DNA from: Bradyrhizobium stylosanthis
GTDB taxonomy: Bacteria; Pseudomonadota; Alphaproteobacteria; Rhizobiales; Xanthobacteraceae
Direction: 5' to 3'
NCBI RefSeq assembly: GCF_001641335.1
Contig: NZ_LVEM01000004.1
Coordinates: forward strand, 560,074 to 624,073
Length of the DNA: 64,000 nt
The notes beneath the pieces were generated by a model. It was not told where the DNA came from, made no database searches, and worked only from the letters and a program-made list of their open reading frames with translations. A program made the position numbers and the translations under genes. Within the stretch, counting starts at the first letter, position 1; the number at the start of each line of letters is the position of its first letter. Shown one piece after another: positions 27,301 to 33,754 of this stretch.

Positions 27301-27685
27301 CGACGAGGACCTGATCGGCAAGACCGCCCTGCTGGTCGACGACGATGCCCGGAACATCTTCGCACTGTCGAGCGTGCTGGAACGGCGCGGCATGAAGGTG
27401 CTGACGGCGACCACCGGCAGCGAGGCGGTGACGCTGGTCGAGTCCAATCCGGAAATCGCCATCGTGCTGATGGACATCATGATGCCGCAGATGGACGGTT
27501 ATCAGACCATCGGCGTCATTCGCGAGAACCCGGCCTTCGCCCGGCTTCCGATCATCGCGCTGACCGCCAAGGCGATGAAGGGCGACCGTGAGAAATGCCT
27601 GGAGGCCGGCGCGTCCGACTACCTCGCCAAACCCGTCAACACCGATCAATTGCTGCTTGCGATCCGCATGTGGCTGCATCGCTGA
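21392..27685 (+). CDS. Cytoplasmic poly-HAMP hybrid histidine kinase (HAMP array-GAF-HisKA-HATPase-REC x3)
   Basis: 2097 residues from ATG 21392 with GGGGGAATC upstream. No transmembrane segment or signal. Residues about 20-1190 are a HAMP array: 11 copies of a 92-residue unit containing EVTRVAREVGTEGKLGGQ, starting at residue 174 and spaced at exactly 276 bp. Then a GAF domain (about 1205-1345), a Gln-rich coiled coil, HisKA with H1432 (NMSHELRTPLN), HATPase_c (about 1535-1655), and three receiver domains with phospho-acceptors D1759, D1881 and D2028. The layout is that of group III (Nik1-type) osmosensing kinases, with more HAMP units than usual in fungi. The ligand is unknown. It is cotranscribed with the HWE kinase 14 nt downstream. 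Confidence 0.93.
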   Translation: MSDLDPGTASRSGRRVPKPKTNGMSEPDSRPELLLALQAMRSGDFSVRMSGDYLGIDGKIADTFNEIIAANQRMAQQLELVGQVVGREGKTRQRVKFGLASGSWADMEGSVNTLIDDLLWPTREVTRAVAAVAQGDLLQTVKLDVDGRPLRGEFLQSANIVNTMIKQLGVFTSEVTRVAREVGTEGKLGGQAQVHEVTGVWKDLTESVNSMANNLTNQVRNIAEVTIAVANGDLSKKITVDVRGEILQLKEAINTMVDQLRSFASEVTRVAREVGTDGKLGGQAIVPGVAGTWKDLTDSVNAMCGNLTAQVRNIANVTTAVARGDLSRKITVDVRGEILELKDTINTMVDQLNSFASEVTRVAREVGTEGKLGGQAQVPGVAGTWKDLTDNVNFMASNLTAQVRNIADVATAIAGGDLSKKITVNVSGEILQLKETLNTMVDQLNAFAGEVTRVAREVGTEGRLGGQANVLGVAGTWKDLTESVNSMASNLTAQVRNIAEVTTAVAGGDLSKKITVDVRGEILELKDTINTMVDQLNAFAGEVTRVAREVGTEGKLGGQAQVRGVAGTWKDLTDSVNSMASNLTGQVRNIAEVATAVAKGDLSKKITVNVSGEILQLKETLNTMVDQLNAFAGEVTRVAREVGTEGKLGGQAQVTGVAGTWKDLTDNVNSMAGNLTAQVRNIAEVATAIAGGDLSRKITVDVRGEILQLKDTLNTMVDQLNRFAGEVTRVAREVGTEGRLGGQANVPGVAGTWKDLTDSVNSMAGNLTAQVRNIAEVTTAVARGDLSRKITVDVKGEILELKNTINTMVDQLNGFAGEVTRVAREVGTEGKLGGQAEVPGVAGTWKDLTDNVNFMASNLTAQVRNIAEVATAIAGGDLSKKITVDVRGEILLLKDTLNTMVEQLRSFAAEVTRVAREVGTEGRLGGQAVVPGVGGTWKDLTDNVNLLAANLTTQVRNIAEVTTAVARGDLSRKITVDVKGEILELKNTINTMVDQLNAFAGEVTRVAREVGTEGELGGQAQVPGVAGTWKDLTDTVNFMAANLTEQVRGIVKVVTAVANGDLKQNLTVKSKGEVAALADTINNMTETLATFADQVSSVAREVGVEGRLGGQADVPGAAGTWKDLTGNVNLLAANLTSQVRAIAEVATAVTKGDLTPSIQVDARGELAELKDNINTMITNLRLTTDVNTEQDWLKTNLAKFTNMLQGQRDLATVGRLLLTELSPLVNAHTGVIYQIENEDNPQLLLLASYAGDGIYPYQRVLQFGEGLIGQCALDRRPRVVADIPTDVVPINSALFRVAPKNLVVLPVLFEGQVKAVIELASLTSFTTSQMTFLEQLTDSIGIVLNSIEATMQTEGLLKQSQQLAGELQTQQRELQQTNDQLEQKAQQLAERNVEVERKNQEIEQARRALEEKATELALTSKYKSEFLANMSHELRTPLNSILILGQQLTDNPDGNLTGKQVEFARTIHGAGTDLLNLISDILDLSKIESGTVTVDAEEILTANLLETVGRPFRHEAENRGLSFKIDVDPNLARSIVTDSKRLQQVLKNLLSNAFKFTAEGEVRLKVAGAVGGWGTDHPVLNSAPAVIAFEVSDTGIGIPLEKQKLIFEAFQQADAGTSRKYGGTGLGLAISRELASLLGGEIHLRSSPGKGSSFTLYLPLKYSGPTLTPRAPSPQQYSQPPALQPSAPEQQRVIEQLPDDRLNLEPGDTILLIVEDDPHYARVLVDLARDKGFKVLVAARGAEALELAKQYQPRAVSLDVFLPDMLGWTVLSQLKHNPLTRHIPVQIITLDEDRQHALARGAFSFVNKPTTTEGVAAALTQIKEYARPRRKRLLIVEDNEAEQMSIRELLHHDDIEIVATDTGAGALTMLREAPCDCVVLDLRLPDMSGFEVLDQIRNDEALSNVPVVVFTGRELSAEEDAELHTMARSIVVKGVESPERLLDETALFLHRVITELPVEKQRMLEKLNSSDEDLIGKTALLVDDDARNIFALSSVLERRGMKVLTATTGSEAVTLVESNPEIAIVLMDIMMPQMDGYQTIGVIRENPAFARLPIIALTAKAMKGDREKCLEAGASDYLAKPVNTDQLLLAIRMWLHR
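21911..24946 (+). repeat. Eleven tandem 276-bp coding repeats (HAMP units)
   Basis: The GAGGTGACGCGCGT-type segment recurs every 276 bp from 21911 to 24671 (ten exact periods). Units 2-10 are almost identical at DNA level (CGCGAGGTCGGCACCGA, GCCGGCACCTGGAAGGA), which implies recent duplication or gene conversion. The first and last units are more divergent. Confidence 0.9.
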
Positions 27686-27699
27686 GTTTGGATCCGCGA

Positions 27700-29190
27700 A
27701 TGGACCACGAAAAGGTCAACATCCTCCTCGTCGACGACCAGCCGGCCAAGCTGCTCGCCTATGAGGTGATCTTGAAAGATCTCGGCGAGAACCTCGTGAT
27801 CGCCTCGTCGGGGCGCGAGGCGCTCGAGGTGCTGCTCAAGACCGAGATTGCCGTCATCCTGGTCGACGTCTGCATGCCCGAACTCGACGGTTTCGAGCTC
27901 GCTGCCATGATCCGCGAGCATCCGCGCTTCCAGAAGACCGCGATGATCTTCATCTCGGCCATCCAGGTCAGCGACATCGACCGCTTGCGCGGCTACGAGA
28001 TGGGCGCGGTCGACTACGTGCCGGTGCCCGTCGTTCCCGAGGTGTTGCGCGCCAAGGTCAAGGTGTTTGCCGAGCTCTACCGCAAGACCCGCGAGCTCGA
28101 GCGGTTGAACCAGGATCTGGAGGATCGCGTCCGCGCACGCACGGCGGAACTGGAGAACTCCACGGCAAAGCTGCGCGAGAGCGAAGAGCGGCGCAGCATG
28201 GCGATCGCCGCCGGCAAGATGGGTTCCTGGGACTGGGACTGGATCACCGGCGACTGGATGTGGGACGAGGGCCAGTATCGCATCTTCGGCGTCGGCCCGG
28301 AGAATTTCGAGGTCAACCCCGCCAACGTCCAGGCCCTGCTGCATCCCGACGACGTCGATCAGCTGCGCAAGGCCGTCGCCGAGTTCAACAAGGGCACGCG
28401 CGCCTATGAGGCGGAGTTCCGCATCATCAGGCCCGACGGCGATGTGCGCTGGTGTGTCGGCACGGCCGCCGCCACGGTCGACAATAGCGGCCGCGTGGTG
28501 CGCGTCAGCGGCGTCACCGTGGACATCACCGAACGGAAGCGCGCCGAGGAGCGGCAGAACCTGCTGGCGCGGGAAGTCGATCATCGCGCCAAGAACGCGC
28601 TGGCGCTGGCGCAATCGATCGTGCGCCTCACCCGCGCCGACGAGGTCAAGGCCTATGTCAACGCCGTCGAAGGGCGCATCAATGCGCTGGCGCGCGTGCA
28701 CACGATCCTGTCGCTGTCGAGCTGGCAGGGCGCCGAGCTCTCCAAGCTGATCGACGAGGAACTCGCGCCCTATTCGCTCGGCGGCCAGATCAGATTGGCA
28801 GGTCCCGAGGTTCAGCTGGTGCCGGCGACGGCGCAGACGCTGGCGCTCGCGCTGCATGAGCTCTTCACCAACTCGGCCAAGTATGGCGCGCTCTCGACGC
28901 GGTCAGGCCGGCTCCTGATCGGCTGGCAGGTCGAGGACGACCACCTCACGCTGACATGGGAAGAGTCCGGAGGTCCGCTGGTGAGGACACCGAAGTCCCG
29001 CGGCTTCGGCACGCGGAGCCTGCTTGCGAGCGTGGAGTCCCAGCTCGGAGGCCAGGCGCAGTTCGATTGGCGCGCCGAGGGCCTGTTGTGCCGCCTTGAG
29101 GTGCCCTTGATCCGAAAGAGCGCGGCGACGAGCACGTCGGACAAATTCGAGGCCGCCGGCTCCGACGAGTTGCAGCGCGCATCCGGTTAG
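27700..29190 (+). CDS. Response-regulator/PAS/HWE-type histidine kinase
   Basis: 496 residues from ATG 27700, 14 nt after the poly-HAMP kinase. Receiver domain about 5-125 with D56 (VILVDVCMPELDGFE), a coiled linker, a PAS domain about 165-285 (WDWDWITGDWMWDEG; ends VTVDITERKRAEE), then an HWE kinase with H295 in EVDHRAKNALALAQSIVRL. The Trp-x-Glu of the family is in LTWEESGGPLV. HWE/HisKA_2 kinases in alphaproteobacteria often feed the PhyR-NepR-EcfG general stress pathway. A phosphorelay from the upstream kinase to D56 is plausible (inference). Confidence 0.92.
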   Translation: MDHEKVNILLVDDQPAKLLAYEVILKDLGENLVIASSGREALEVLLKTEIAVILVDVCMPELDGFELAAMIREHPRFQKTAMIFISAIQVSDIDRLRGYEMGAVDYVPVPVVPEVLRAKVKVFAELYRKTRELERLNQDLEDRVRARTAELENSTAKLRESEERRSMAIAAGKMGSWDWDWITGDWMWDEGQYRIFGVGPENFEVNPANVQALLHPDDVDQLRKAVAEFNKGTRAYEAEFRIIRPDGDVRWCVGTAAATVDNSGRVVRVSGVTVDITERKRAEERQNLLAREVDHRAKNALALAQSIVRLTRADEVKAYVNAVEGRINALARVHTILSLSSWQGAELSKLIDEELAPYSLGGQIRLAGPEVQLVPATAQTLALALHELFTNSAKYGALSTRSGRLLIGWQVEDDHLTLTWEESGGPLVRTPKSRGFGTRSLLASVESQLGGQAQFDWRAEGLLCRLEVPLIRKSAATSTSDKFEAAGSDELQRASG

Positions 29191-29408
29191 CCGGACGCGG
29201 CCGTCGTCATCTGCTGCAGCGATCGCGGCTCGCAAGCGACCCGCCCTTCGAGCCAGGCTTCCGTTCGCGCGAGATCACGTAGTGCCTTCGCATAACGGCG
29301 CGCGGCGCTGCGCTCGGCTCCGCGGGGCAGCTTGCGCGCCTTGCGCAACATGTCTGCGGCCGCATTCCGGTACGCCAGCGAACGGTAAAGATAGACGACC
29401 TTACCCAT
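29187..29408 (-). CDS. Small basic helical protein
   Basis: 73 residues from ATG 29408 (GGGAAC 7 nt upstream). It is Arg/Ala rich, with AADMLRKARKLPRGAERSAA and RYAKALRDLARTEAWLEGRV, two amphipathic helices and a polar tail. It shares the T/E-A-W-L-x-G-x helix end with the protein at 19993. Convergent with the HWE kinase gene, the stop codons overlapping by 4 nt. Function unknown. Confidence 0.65.
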   Translation of the reverse strand: MGKVVYLYRSLAYRNAAADMLRKARKLPRGAERSAARRYAKALRDLARTEAWLEGRVACEPRSLQQMTTAASG

Positions 29409-29498
29409 AGCGAATGTTCCCGTGTTGATGGCCTTCATCCTCGCAAGCCCGGCATGAACGTCGGATGAAGCCGTCGATGACAATTCCTTCATGCGAAT

Positions 29499-29523
29499 GG
29501 AACCCGCGGCCACCATGCGCGTT
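29499..29523 (+). promoter_or_regulatory. EcfG-type promoter
   Basis: GGAAC (29499-29503), 16 nt, CGTT (29520-29523): an exact consensus match, 26 nt before ATG 29549. Confidence 0.75.
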
Positions 29524-29548
29524 GCATGTGCAATCGAGGGTTGGTTCC

Positions 29549-29818
29549 ATGCGTGCGAACAAGACACCCAAGAAGCCGACGAGCCTGATCTCTGCCACTG
29601 GCGTCATCAAACTCGTCACGCATGCGATGATGGGCGCAGCTCTCGGGCTCGCATTCGGTCTCGCGCTCACCTTGTCCAATCCGGCGGTCGCCAATTTGCT
29701 CAATCACGGCGGAAGCCAGGCGATGCTGGTCTTCGCTCTCACATTGGTGACCACGTTCGCGATCGGTGCGACGCTCACGGGCCTCGTGTTCATCATCGAC
29801 GAGGACAAGGAATCTTGA
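29549..29818 (+). CDS. Small two-helix membrane protein
   Basis: 89 residues from ATG 29549 (GAGGG 9 nt upstream). After a short basic N-terminus there are two hydrophobic stretches, AMMGAALGLAFGLALTL and AMLVFALTLVTTFAIGATLT, separated by a polar loop, and an acidic tail IIDEDKES. It is an inner-membrane protein of unknown function, with an exact EcfG-type promoter. Confidence 0.75.
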   Translation: MRANKTPKKPTSLISATGVIKLVTHAMMGAALGLAFGLALTLSNPAVANLLNHGGSQAMLVFALTLVTTFAIGATLTGLVFIIDEDKES

Positions 29819-29850
29819 AGCGCGCGTGAATCGTGCGGGCGACTTTGTCG

Positions 29851-29875
29851 GGAACTCCCGTGACAAACGGCAGTT
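29851..29875 (+). promoter_or_regulatory. EcfG-type promoter
   Basis: GGAAC (29851-29855), 16 nt, AGTT (29872-29875), 38 nt before ATG 29913. Confidence 0.6.
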
Positions 29876-29912
29876 GGCTGCCTGCGTCAATTTAACCAGG
29901 GAGTTCCCGCGC

Positions 29913-30146
29913 ATGAAGACGACCAAGCTCGCTCTCGCCGTGATGTTGGCAACCGGCCTTGCCGCCGCTCCGTTTGCCGCGCAGGCCAAGTCGCACAAGG
30001 CGAAACACGGATCCTCGATGTCATCATCGCAGACCACGGGCGCCAACACGAAAACCAAGAGCCCCGATGCTTCCGGTCAGGGCGGCTCCGGCCCCGGCTC
30101 CGATCAGGGCGGCACCATGACCAAGGGCACGGGCACCGCGAAGTGA
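29913..30146 (+). CDS. Small secreted low-complexity protein
   Basis: 77 residues from ATG 29913. Signal peptide MKTTKLALAVMLATGLAAAP ends near AAQA-KS. The mature part is Ser/Gly/Thr/Lys rich (SQTTGANTKTKSPDASGQGG) and disordered. It is similar in design to the protein at 20798-21100. Preceded by an EcfG-type element and followed by a terminator. Function unknown; presumably a periplasmic stress peptide (inference). Confidence 0.7.
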   Translation: MKTTKLALAVMLATGLAAAPFAAQAKSHKAKHGSSMSSSQTTGANTKTKSPDASGQGGSGPGSDQGGTMTKGTGTAK

Positions 30147-30160
30147 GGCGCCACAATTGT

Positions 30161-30188
30161 CGAAGGCCCCGTATCTGCGGGGCCTTCG
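30161..30188 (+). terminator. GC-rich terminator hairpin
   Basis: CGAAGGCCCCG - TATCTG - CGGGGCCTTCG, 11-bp perfect stem after the small secreted gene. No long T-tract follows. Confidence 0.7.
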
Positions 30189-30239
30189 CGCTTTGGTGTC
30201 CGACACAATGCGTCTGACGTCACGTCGTCCACGCACGCG

Positions 30240-30449
30240 CTAGCCGCGTTGCGTAGCGGTGATGTTCAGCCCGCCGTTCGCGGAATTCATCTTCACGAGG
30301 TGATCGAGCTGCGCCCGCTTGCGCGTGATCAGCAGCTGGGCCGCAGCATCGTCGAGCCCCTCTCGCTGCAATTGGCGGATCGCGGAGCCCAGTTCGAGAA
30401 TCTCGGCGCGCAGCTTCAGGATCCGGTACGTGTCCGGGTCTTCCTCCAT
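30240..30449 (-). CDS. Small coiled-coil protein
   Basis: 69 residues from ATG 30449 with TGGGAG upstream. The main body is helical heptads (YRILKLRAEILELGSAIRQL, DDAAAQLLITRKRAQLDHLV). Probably dimeric and cytoplasmic. It lies 18 nt downstream of the gene at 30468-30740 on the same strand, so likely an operon of two coiled-coil proteins. Function unknown. Confidence 0.7.
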   Translation of the reverse strand: MEEDPDTYRILKLRAEILELGSAIRQLQREGLDDAAAQLLITRKRAQLDHLVKMNSANGGLNITATQRG

Positions 30450-30467
30450 GGCGCGCTCCCAAGGCTC

Positions 30468-30740
30468 TCAGCGGCGCGCGATCACGTGCGCCGGATCTAC
30501 TTTCTTGAGGGGACGAAGCCGGACACGATCGCGGACATCCGGCAGCACATCGCTACCGCCGGCCGCCTTCCACTCGCCGATCAGCAGATTGATCTTCTGG
30601 CGCAGCTCCATCTGCGCCAGGGCCTTTTCCGTGCAGTCGCGATCGCGGTTGACGAGGTCGCGCACAGTCGCCTCGACGCCGGCCATCTCCAGCCGCAAGG
30701 CACTGATTTTACGTCGGATTTGATTAATTCTGTTGTCCAT
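30468..30740 (-). CDS. Small coiled-coil protein
   Basis: 90 residues from ATG 30740. The N-terminal 65 residues form a coiled coil (INQIRRKISALRLEMAGVEA, LAQMELRQKINLLIGEWKAA) and the tail is basic. Upstream is an AT-rich divergent promoter region shared with the DUF3072 gene, containing TTGTTAGAACAA and a related AGAAC. First gene of a two-gene operon. Function unknown. Confidence 0.7.
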   Translation of the reverse strand: MDNRINQIRRKISALRLEMAGVEATVRDLVNRDRDCTEKALAQMELRQKINLLIGEWKAAGGSDVLPDVRDRVRLRPLKKVDPAHVIARR

Positions 30741-30801
30741 GTCTTGTTAGAACAAAATAAGAACATATAGTCAAGTCACGATTTCAGAACGGAGAGCGGA
30801 C

Positions 30802-30996
30802 ATGCAGGTTCAGGGTAAATACGACGCCAAGGCTTTTCTGATGGAGCAGATGACCCGGGCGCAAGGGTTGAAGCTGAAGCGGCTGAGCGAAGAGACGTAT
30901 CAGCCCGCGCAATATGCGCGGGATCTGTCCTTTGCCGAAGCCGCGCGGCGTATCAAGGTGCTGGAGGCGGAGATCGAGCTTGCGAACTCCTTCTAG
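30802..30996 (+). CDS. DUF3072 family small protein
   Basis: 64 residues from ATG 30802 with GGAGAG upstream. It matches the DUF3072 pattern: K-x-M-T-x-A-Q-x-x-x-L-K-R-L-S-E-E (MTRAQGLKLKRLSEET), then FAEAARRIKVLEAEI. The family is short, soluble, frequent in rhizobia and of unknown function. Divergent from the coiled-coil operon. Confidence 0.8.
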   Translation: MQVQGKYDAKAFLMEQMTRAQGLKLKRLSEETYQPAQYARDLSFAEAARRIKVLEAEIELANSF

Positions 30997-31033
30997 GCCG
31001 CGCGCACTTCCGCAGCTTTGCTGACGCAATTTC

Positions 31034-31058
31034 GGAACGATGCCTTTGTCGGGCGGTT
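31034..31058 (+). promoter_or_regulatory. EcfG-type promoter (histone-like gene)
   Basis: GGAAC (31034-31038), 16 nt, GGTT (31055-31058), 25 nt before ATG 31083, with the ribosome site GAAGGGAG in between. Confidence 0.6.
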
Positions 31059-31082
31059 TCTTCCGACGAAGGGAGAACATGC

Positions 31083-31364
31083 ATGGCACGCAAGGCAAAG
31101 AAGCGCCGCTACTCGCGCAGCGCCGGCAGCGATGTCGAAAGCGAAATGCGCCGCTACAAGAAGGGGACCGCGAAGAGCGGCCGCGGTGGTCGCGGCGGAC
31201 GCGTGAAGAGCCGCAAGCAGGCAATCGCCATCGGACTGTCCAAGGCCCGCAAGAAGGGCAAGAAGGTCCCGAAGAAGGCCTCCAAGCGGAAGACGGCGAA
31301 GAAGGCATCCAAGAAGAAGAAGACGACAAGGAAATCGTCGAAGCGCAAATCCAGCAAGCGGTGA
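31083..31364 (+). CDS. Histone H1-like basic protein (DUF6496-type)
   Basis: 93 residues, about half Lys or Arg. The N-terminal part has SEMRRYKKGTAKSG and VKSRKQAIAIGLSKARKKG, the DUF6496 signature. The C-terminal 40 residues are a Lys/Ser/Ala/Thr tail like eukaryotic H1 or bacterial HU-extension tails. It probably binds DNA or RNA non-specifically and compacts the nucleoid under stress (inference). An EcfG-type promoter and GAAGGGAG ribosome site precede it. Convergent with the secreted Cys protein gene. Confidence 0.8.
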   Translation: MARKAKKRRYSRSAGSDVESEMRRYKKGTAKSGRGGRGGRVKSRKQAIAIGLSKARKKGKKVPKKASKRKTAKKASKKKKTTRKSSKRKSSKR

Positions 31365-31376
31365 CGCCGACCGGCG

Positions 31377-31739
31377 TCAGATCATGCTGCCCGGCATGAA
31401 GCAGCGGATCGAAATCCCGAACGCCGTCTTCACCGGCCAGACCATCGTACGCCCGGCCCGGTTGGGTTCGGTGATGACGGCTTCATCCGGCACATCCACC
31501 CACTGACCGTCGAGACGCACGCGATAATGTCCGTCGTGCGACTCCCAATCGGGGTCGGAGACCGCAAAGCCGTCGGCGTCCGAGCAGCACGGGCCGAGAT
31601 GGCTGCGCAGACTGTCGAACCACGGCTTGAGCGGCGAATCGGCGTAACGGCCGTCATCGCGCCCCAGGGCGCTTCCAGCCGACAGCACCAGGGGCGCCAC
31701 GAGCAGCGCGCGTCTCAGCGAAAGCTTCAATCGATCCAT
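31377..31739 (-). CDS. Secreted protein of unknown function with Cys-Cys motif
   Basis: 120 residues from ATG 31739; a TTG 15 nt earlier is in frame. Signal peptide to about residue 27 (SAGSALG-RD). The mature part has LRSHLGPCCSDADGF, then a beta-rich stretch (HYRVRLDGQWVDVPDEAVIT) and a late Cys. I recall this layout from small secreted rhizobial proteins but know no function. Monocistronic. Confidence 0.72.
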   Translation of the reverse strand: MDRLKLSLRRALLVAPLVLSAGSALGRDDGRYADSPLKPWFDSLRSHLGPCCSDADGFAVSDPDWESHDGHYRVRLDGQWVDVPDEAVITEPNRAGRTMVWPVKTAFGISIRCFMPGSMI

Positions 31740-31933
31740 GTCGGCACCGATCAAATGCGAACACCGGCCGGTTCCACGAAGCGGCCGGACGTTCGGAACT
31801 CCACCCCCTGCAGGTCATATATGAGTCCAAAGTCTGACGAGCGAACGCGGCTTTTTCGGACGAACCCGTCACCAATGCTGCCGTTGACGAGAATGTTATC
31901 GGCGGCCTTCGGCTATCTTCCAGACGCGCACGA

Positions 31934-31959
31934 AAAAGGCGGCCCGCAGGCCGCCTTTT
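31934..31959 (-). terminator. Intrinsic terminator of the Do/DegP gene
   Basis: AAAAGGCGGCC - 4-nt loop - GGCCGCCTTTT followed by T on the minus strand, 25 nt after the protease stop codon. Confidence 0.85.
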
Positions 31960-31983
31960 GAATTGCTGTTGAAGACGAGAGAC

Positions 31984-33540
31984 TTACGCGAGCGGCACGG
32001 CGACGAACCGGGTCGCATCGGCGTTCTTGACCTGGAGCAGCACGCTGTTTTTGCCGGACGATTTGGCCTGCGCCAATTCAGCGCGGACCTCACCGACATT
32101 GGCGACGGCCTTGCCGCCGACGTTGAGAATGACGTCGCCGGTCTGGATGCCGCGCTGCGCGGCCGGTCCTTGCGGGTCGACCTCGGTGACGACGACGCCC
32201 TTCTGGCCGGCGCCCTGCACCTCGGCGGCGGGCGCGAGGCTCAGTCCGAGACGCGGGGTGCCCGGCTGCGCCTTGCCCTCGTCGGCTTTACCGCCCTGGG
32301 CCTGCTTCTCGTTCGGCAACTCGCCGAGCGCCAGCGTCATCGTCTTGCTGGTGCCGTTGCGGTAGACGTCGAGCTTCACGGACGTGCCCGGCGCCAGCGT
32401 CGCAATGGTGCGGGCGAGATCGCGGGAGTCCTTGATCGCGGTGCCGTTGACGGCGGTGATGACGTCGCCCGCCGCAATGCCGGCCTTCGCCGCCGGGCTG
32501 CCGTCCTGCGGATTGTCGACGATCGCGCCGCGCGCTTCCTTCAGGCCGAGGCTGTCGGCGATCTCGGCGGTCACCGGCTGCACCTGCACGCCGAGCCAGC
32601 CGCGGATCACCGCACCCTTGTCCTTCAACTGCGCGACGACGAGCTTGGCGGTCGTCGCCGGGATGTCGAAGCCGATGCCGACCGAACCGCCCGACGGCGA
32701 GAAGATCGCGGTGTTCACGCCGATCACGTTGCCGTTCATGTCGAAGGCCGGACCGCCGGAATTGCCCTTGTTGATGGGGGCGTCGATCTGGATGAAGTCG
32801 TCATAGGGCCCGTTGCCGATGTCACGGCCGCTGGCCGAGACGATGCCGGCCGTCACGGTGCCGCCGAGGCCGAAGGGATTGCCGACCGCGACCACCCAGT
32901 CGCCGATGCGCGGCTTCTGCTCGGCGAACTTGACGAAGGGGAAGTCCTTCTTGCCGTCCACCTTGATCAGCGCGAGATCGGTCTTCGGATCGGTGCCGAC
33001 CACCTTGGCGGTGTAGGTCGTGCCGTCGTCCATGGTGACCTGCACGGACTCGGCGTGATCGACGACGTGGTTGTTGGTCACGGCATAACCGTCAGGCGAG
33101 ATGAAGAAGCCGGAGCCTTCGCCCGTGATCACCTGGTGACGCTGGCGCGGCATGCCGTTCATGCCACCGTTCCTGCCCTCCGGGAAGCGGAAGCCGAATT
33201 CGCGCGAGAACTGGTCGAGCGGCGAAGAATCCTCGTCCGAATCCATCCGGTTCTGCTGCAGCATCGCGCTCTTGTCGTTGTCCCGGTCGATCTTGACCCG
33301 CACCGAGATGACGGCGGGCTTGACCTTGGCGACGAGGTCGCCAAAGCCCGGCGGCGTCGAGGCGGCGGTTTCCGCAGCATGCGCGGGCGTGACCAGGGAG
33401 GTCATGCCGAAGGGCGAATAGCCGGGGGACGCGGCAAGCACGGCCACGCCAAGCGCGGCCACGGTGCCGAGCAGCGCAAGCCGGCGCGGCCTCAGGATTT
33501 TCCGGGACGTGGTGGTGTCGGAATTGACGCGATCGTTCAT
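31984..33540 (-). CDS. degP: Do/DegP-family periplasmic serine protease
   Basis: 518 residues from ATG 33540. Membrane/signal segment about 20-37 followed by a leader to about residue 55 (PAHA-AE). Trypsin-like domain with triad H158 (VTNNHVVDHA), D188 (DPKTDLALIK) and S261 (GNSGGPAF). Two PDZ domains follow (about 300-395 and 420-515). It degrades or refolds damaged envelope proteins. The sequence between signal and protease domains is Met/Arg/Asp rich (the Q-linker of DegP proteins). No EcfG box was seen upstream. Monocistronic with a clear terminator. Confidence 0.92.
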   Translation of the reverse strand: MNDRVNSDTTTSRKILRPRRLALLGTVAALGVAVLAASPGYSPFGMTSLVTPAHAAETAASTPPGFGDLVAKVKPAVISVRVKIDRDNDKSAMLQQNRMDSDEDSSPLDQFSREFGFRFPEGRNGGMNGMPRQRHQVITGEGSGFFISPDGYAVTNNHVVDHAESVQVTMDDGTTYTAKVVGTDPKTDLALIKVDGKKDFPFVKFAEQKPRIGDWVVAVGNPFGLGGTVTAGIVSASGRDIGNGPYDDFIQIDAPINKGNSGGPAFDMNGNVIGVNTAIFSPSGGSVGIGFDIPATTAKLVVAQLKDKGAVIRGWLGVQVQPVTAEIADSLGLKEARGAIVDNPQDGSPAAKAGIAAGDVITAVNGTAIKDSRDLARTIATLAPGTSVKLDVYRNGTSKTMTLALGELPNEKQAQGGKADEGKAQPGTPRLGLSLAPAAEVQGAGQKGVVVTEVDPQGPAAQRGIQTGDVILNVGGKAVANVGEVRAELAQAKSSGKNSVLLQVKNADATRFVAVPLA

Positions 33541-33678
33541 GTCGAAATGTCCATGTTGGGTCAGGTGTCGCCTTGCATCCAACATGGGCGTTCGCACCTT
33601 ACGGCGTCCCGTCCACACGATTAAATCTTGGCAAAGTCCCGCGGCCGGCGGCCGCCGGCGAAAATCGCCAATGCAGAT

Positions 33679-33692
33679 TTGATGCAGCTCAA
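33679..33692 (+). promoter_or_regulatory. FixK/FNR-type box upstream of universal stress gene
   Basis: TTGATGCAGCTCAA (TTGA-N6-TCAA). With the box centred at -41.5, transcription would start near 33727, 28 nt before ATG 33755. Confidence 0.65.
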
Positions 33693-33754
33693 CGCGGTGC
33701 GTTCGGGCGATGAAAAACTGCGGCCACCGAACGATATCGATCGGAGGTAGCACC

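Noticed and set aside
31527..31961. 144-residue plus-strand frame
   Set aside because: Overlaps the secreted Cys-motif gene in antisense and runs through the degP terminator.
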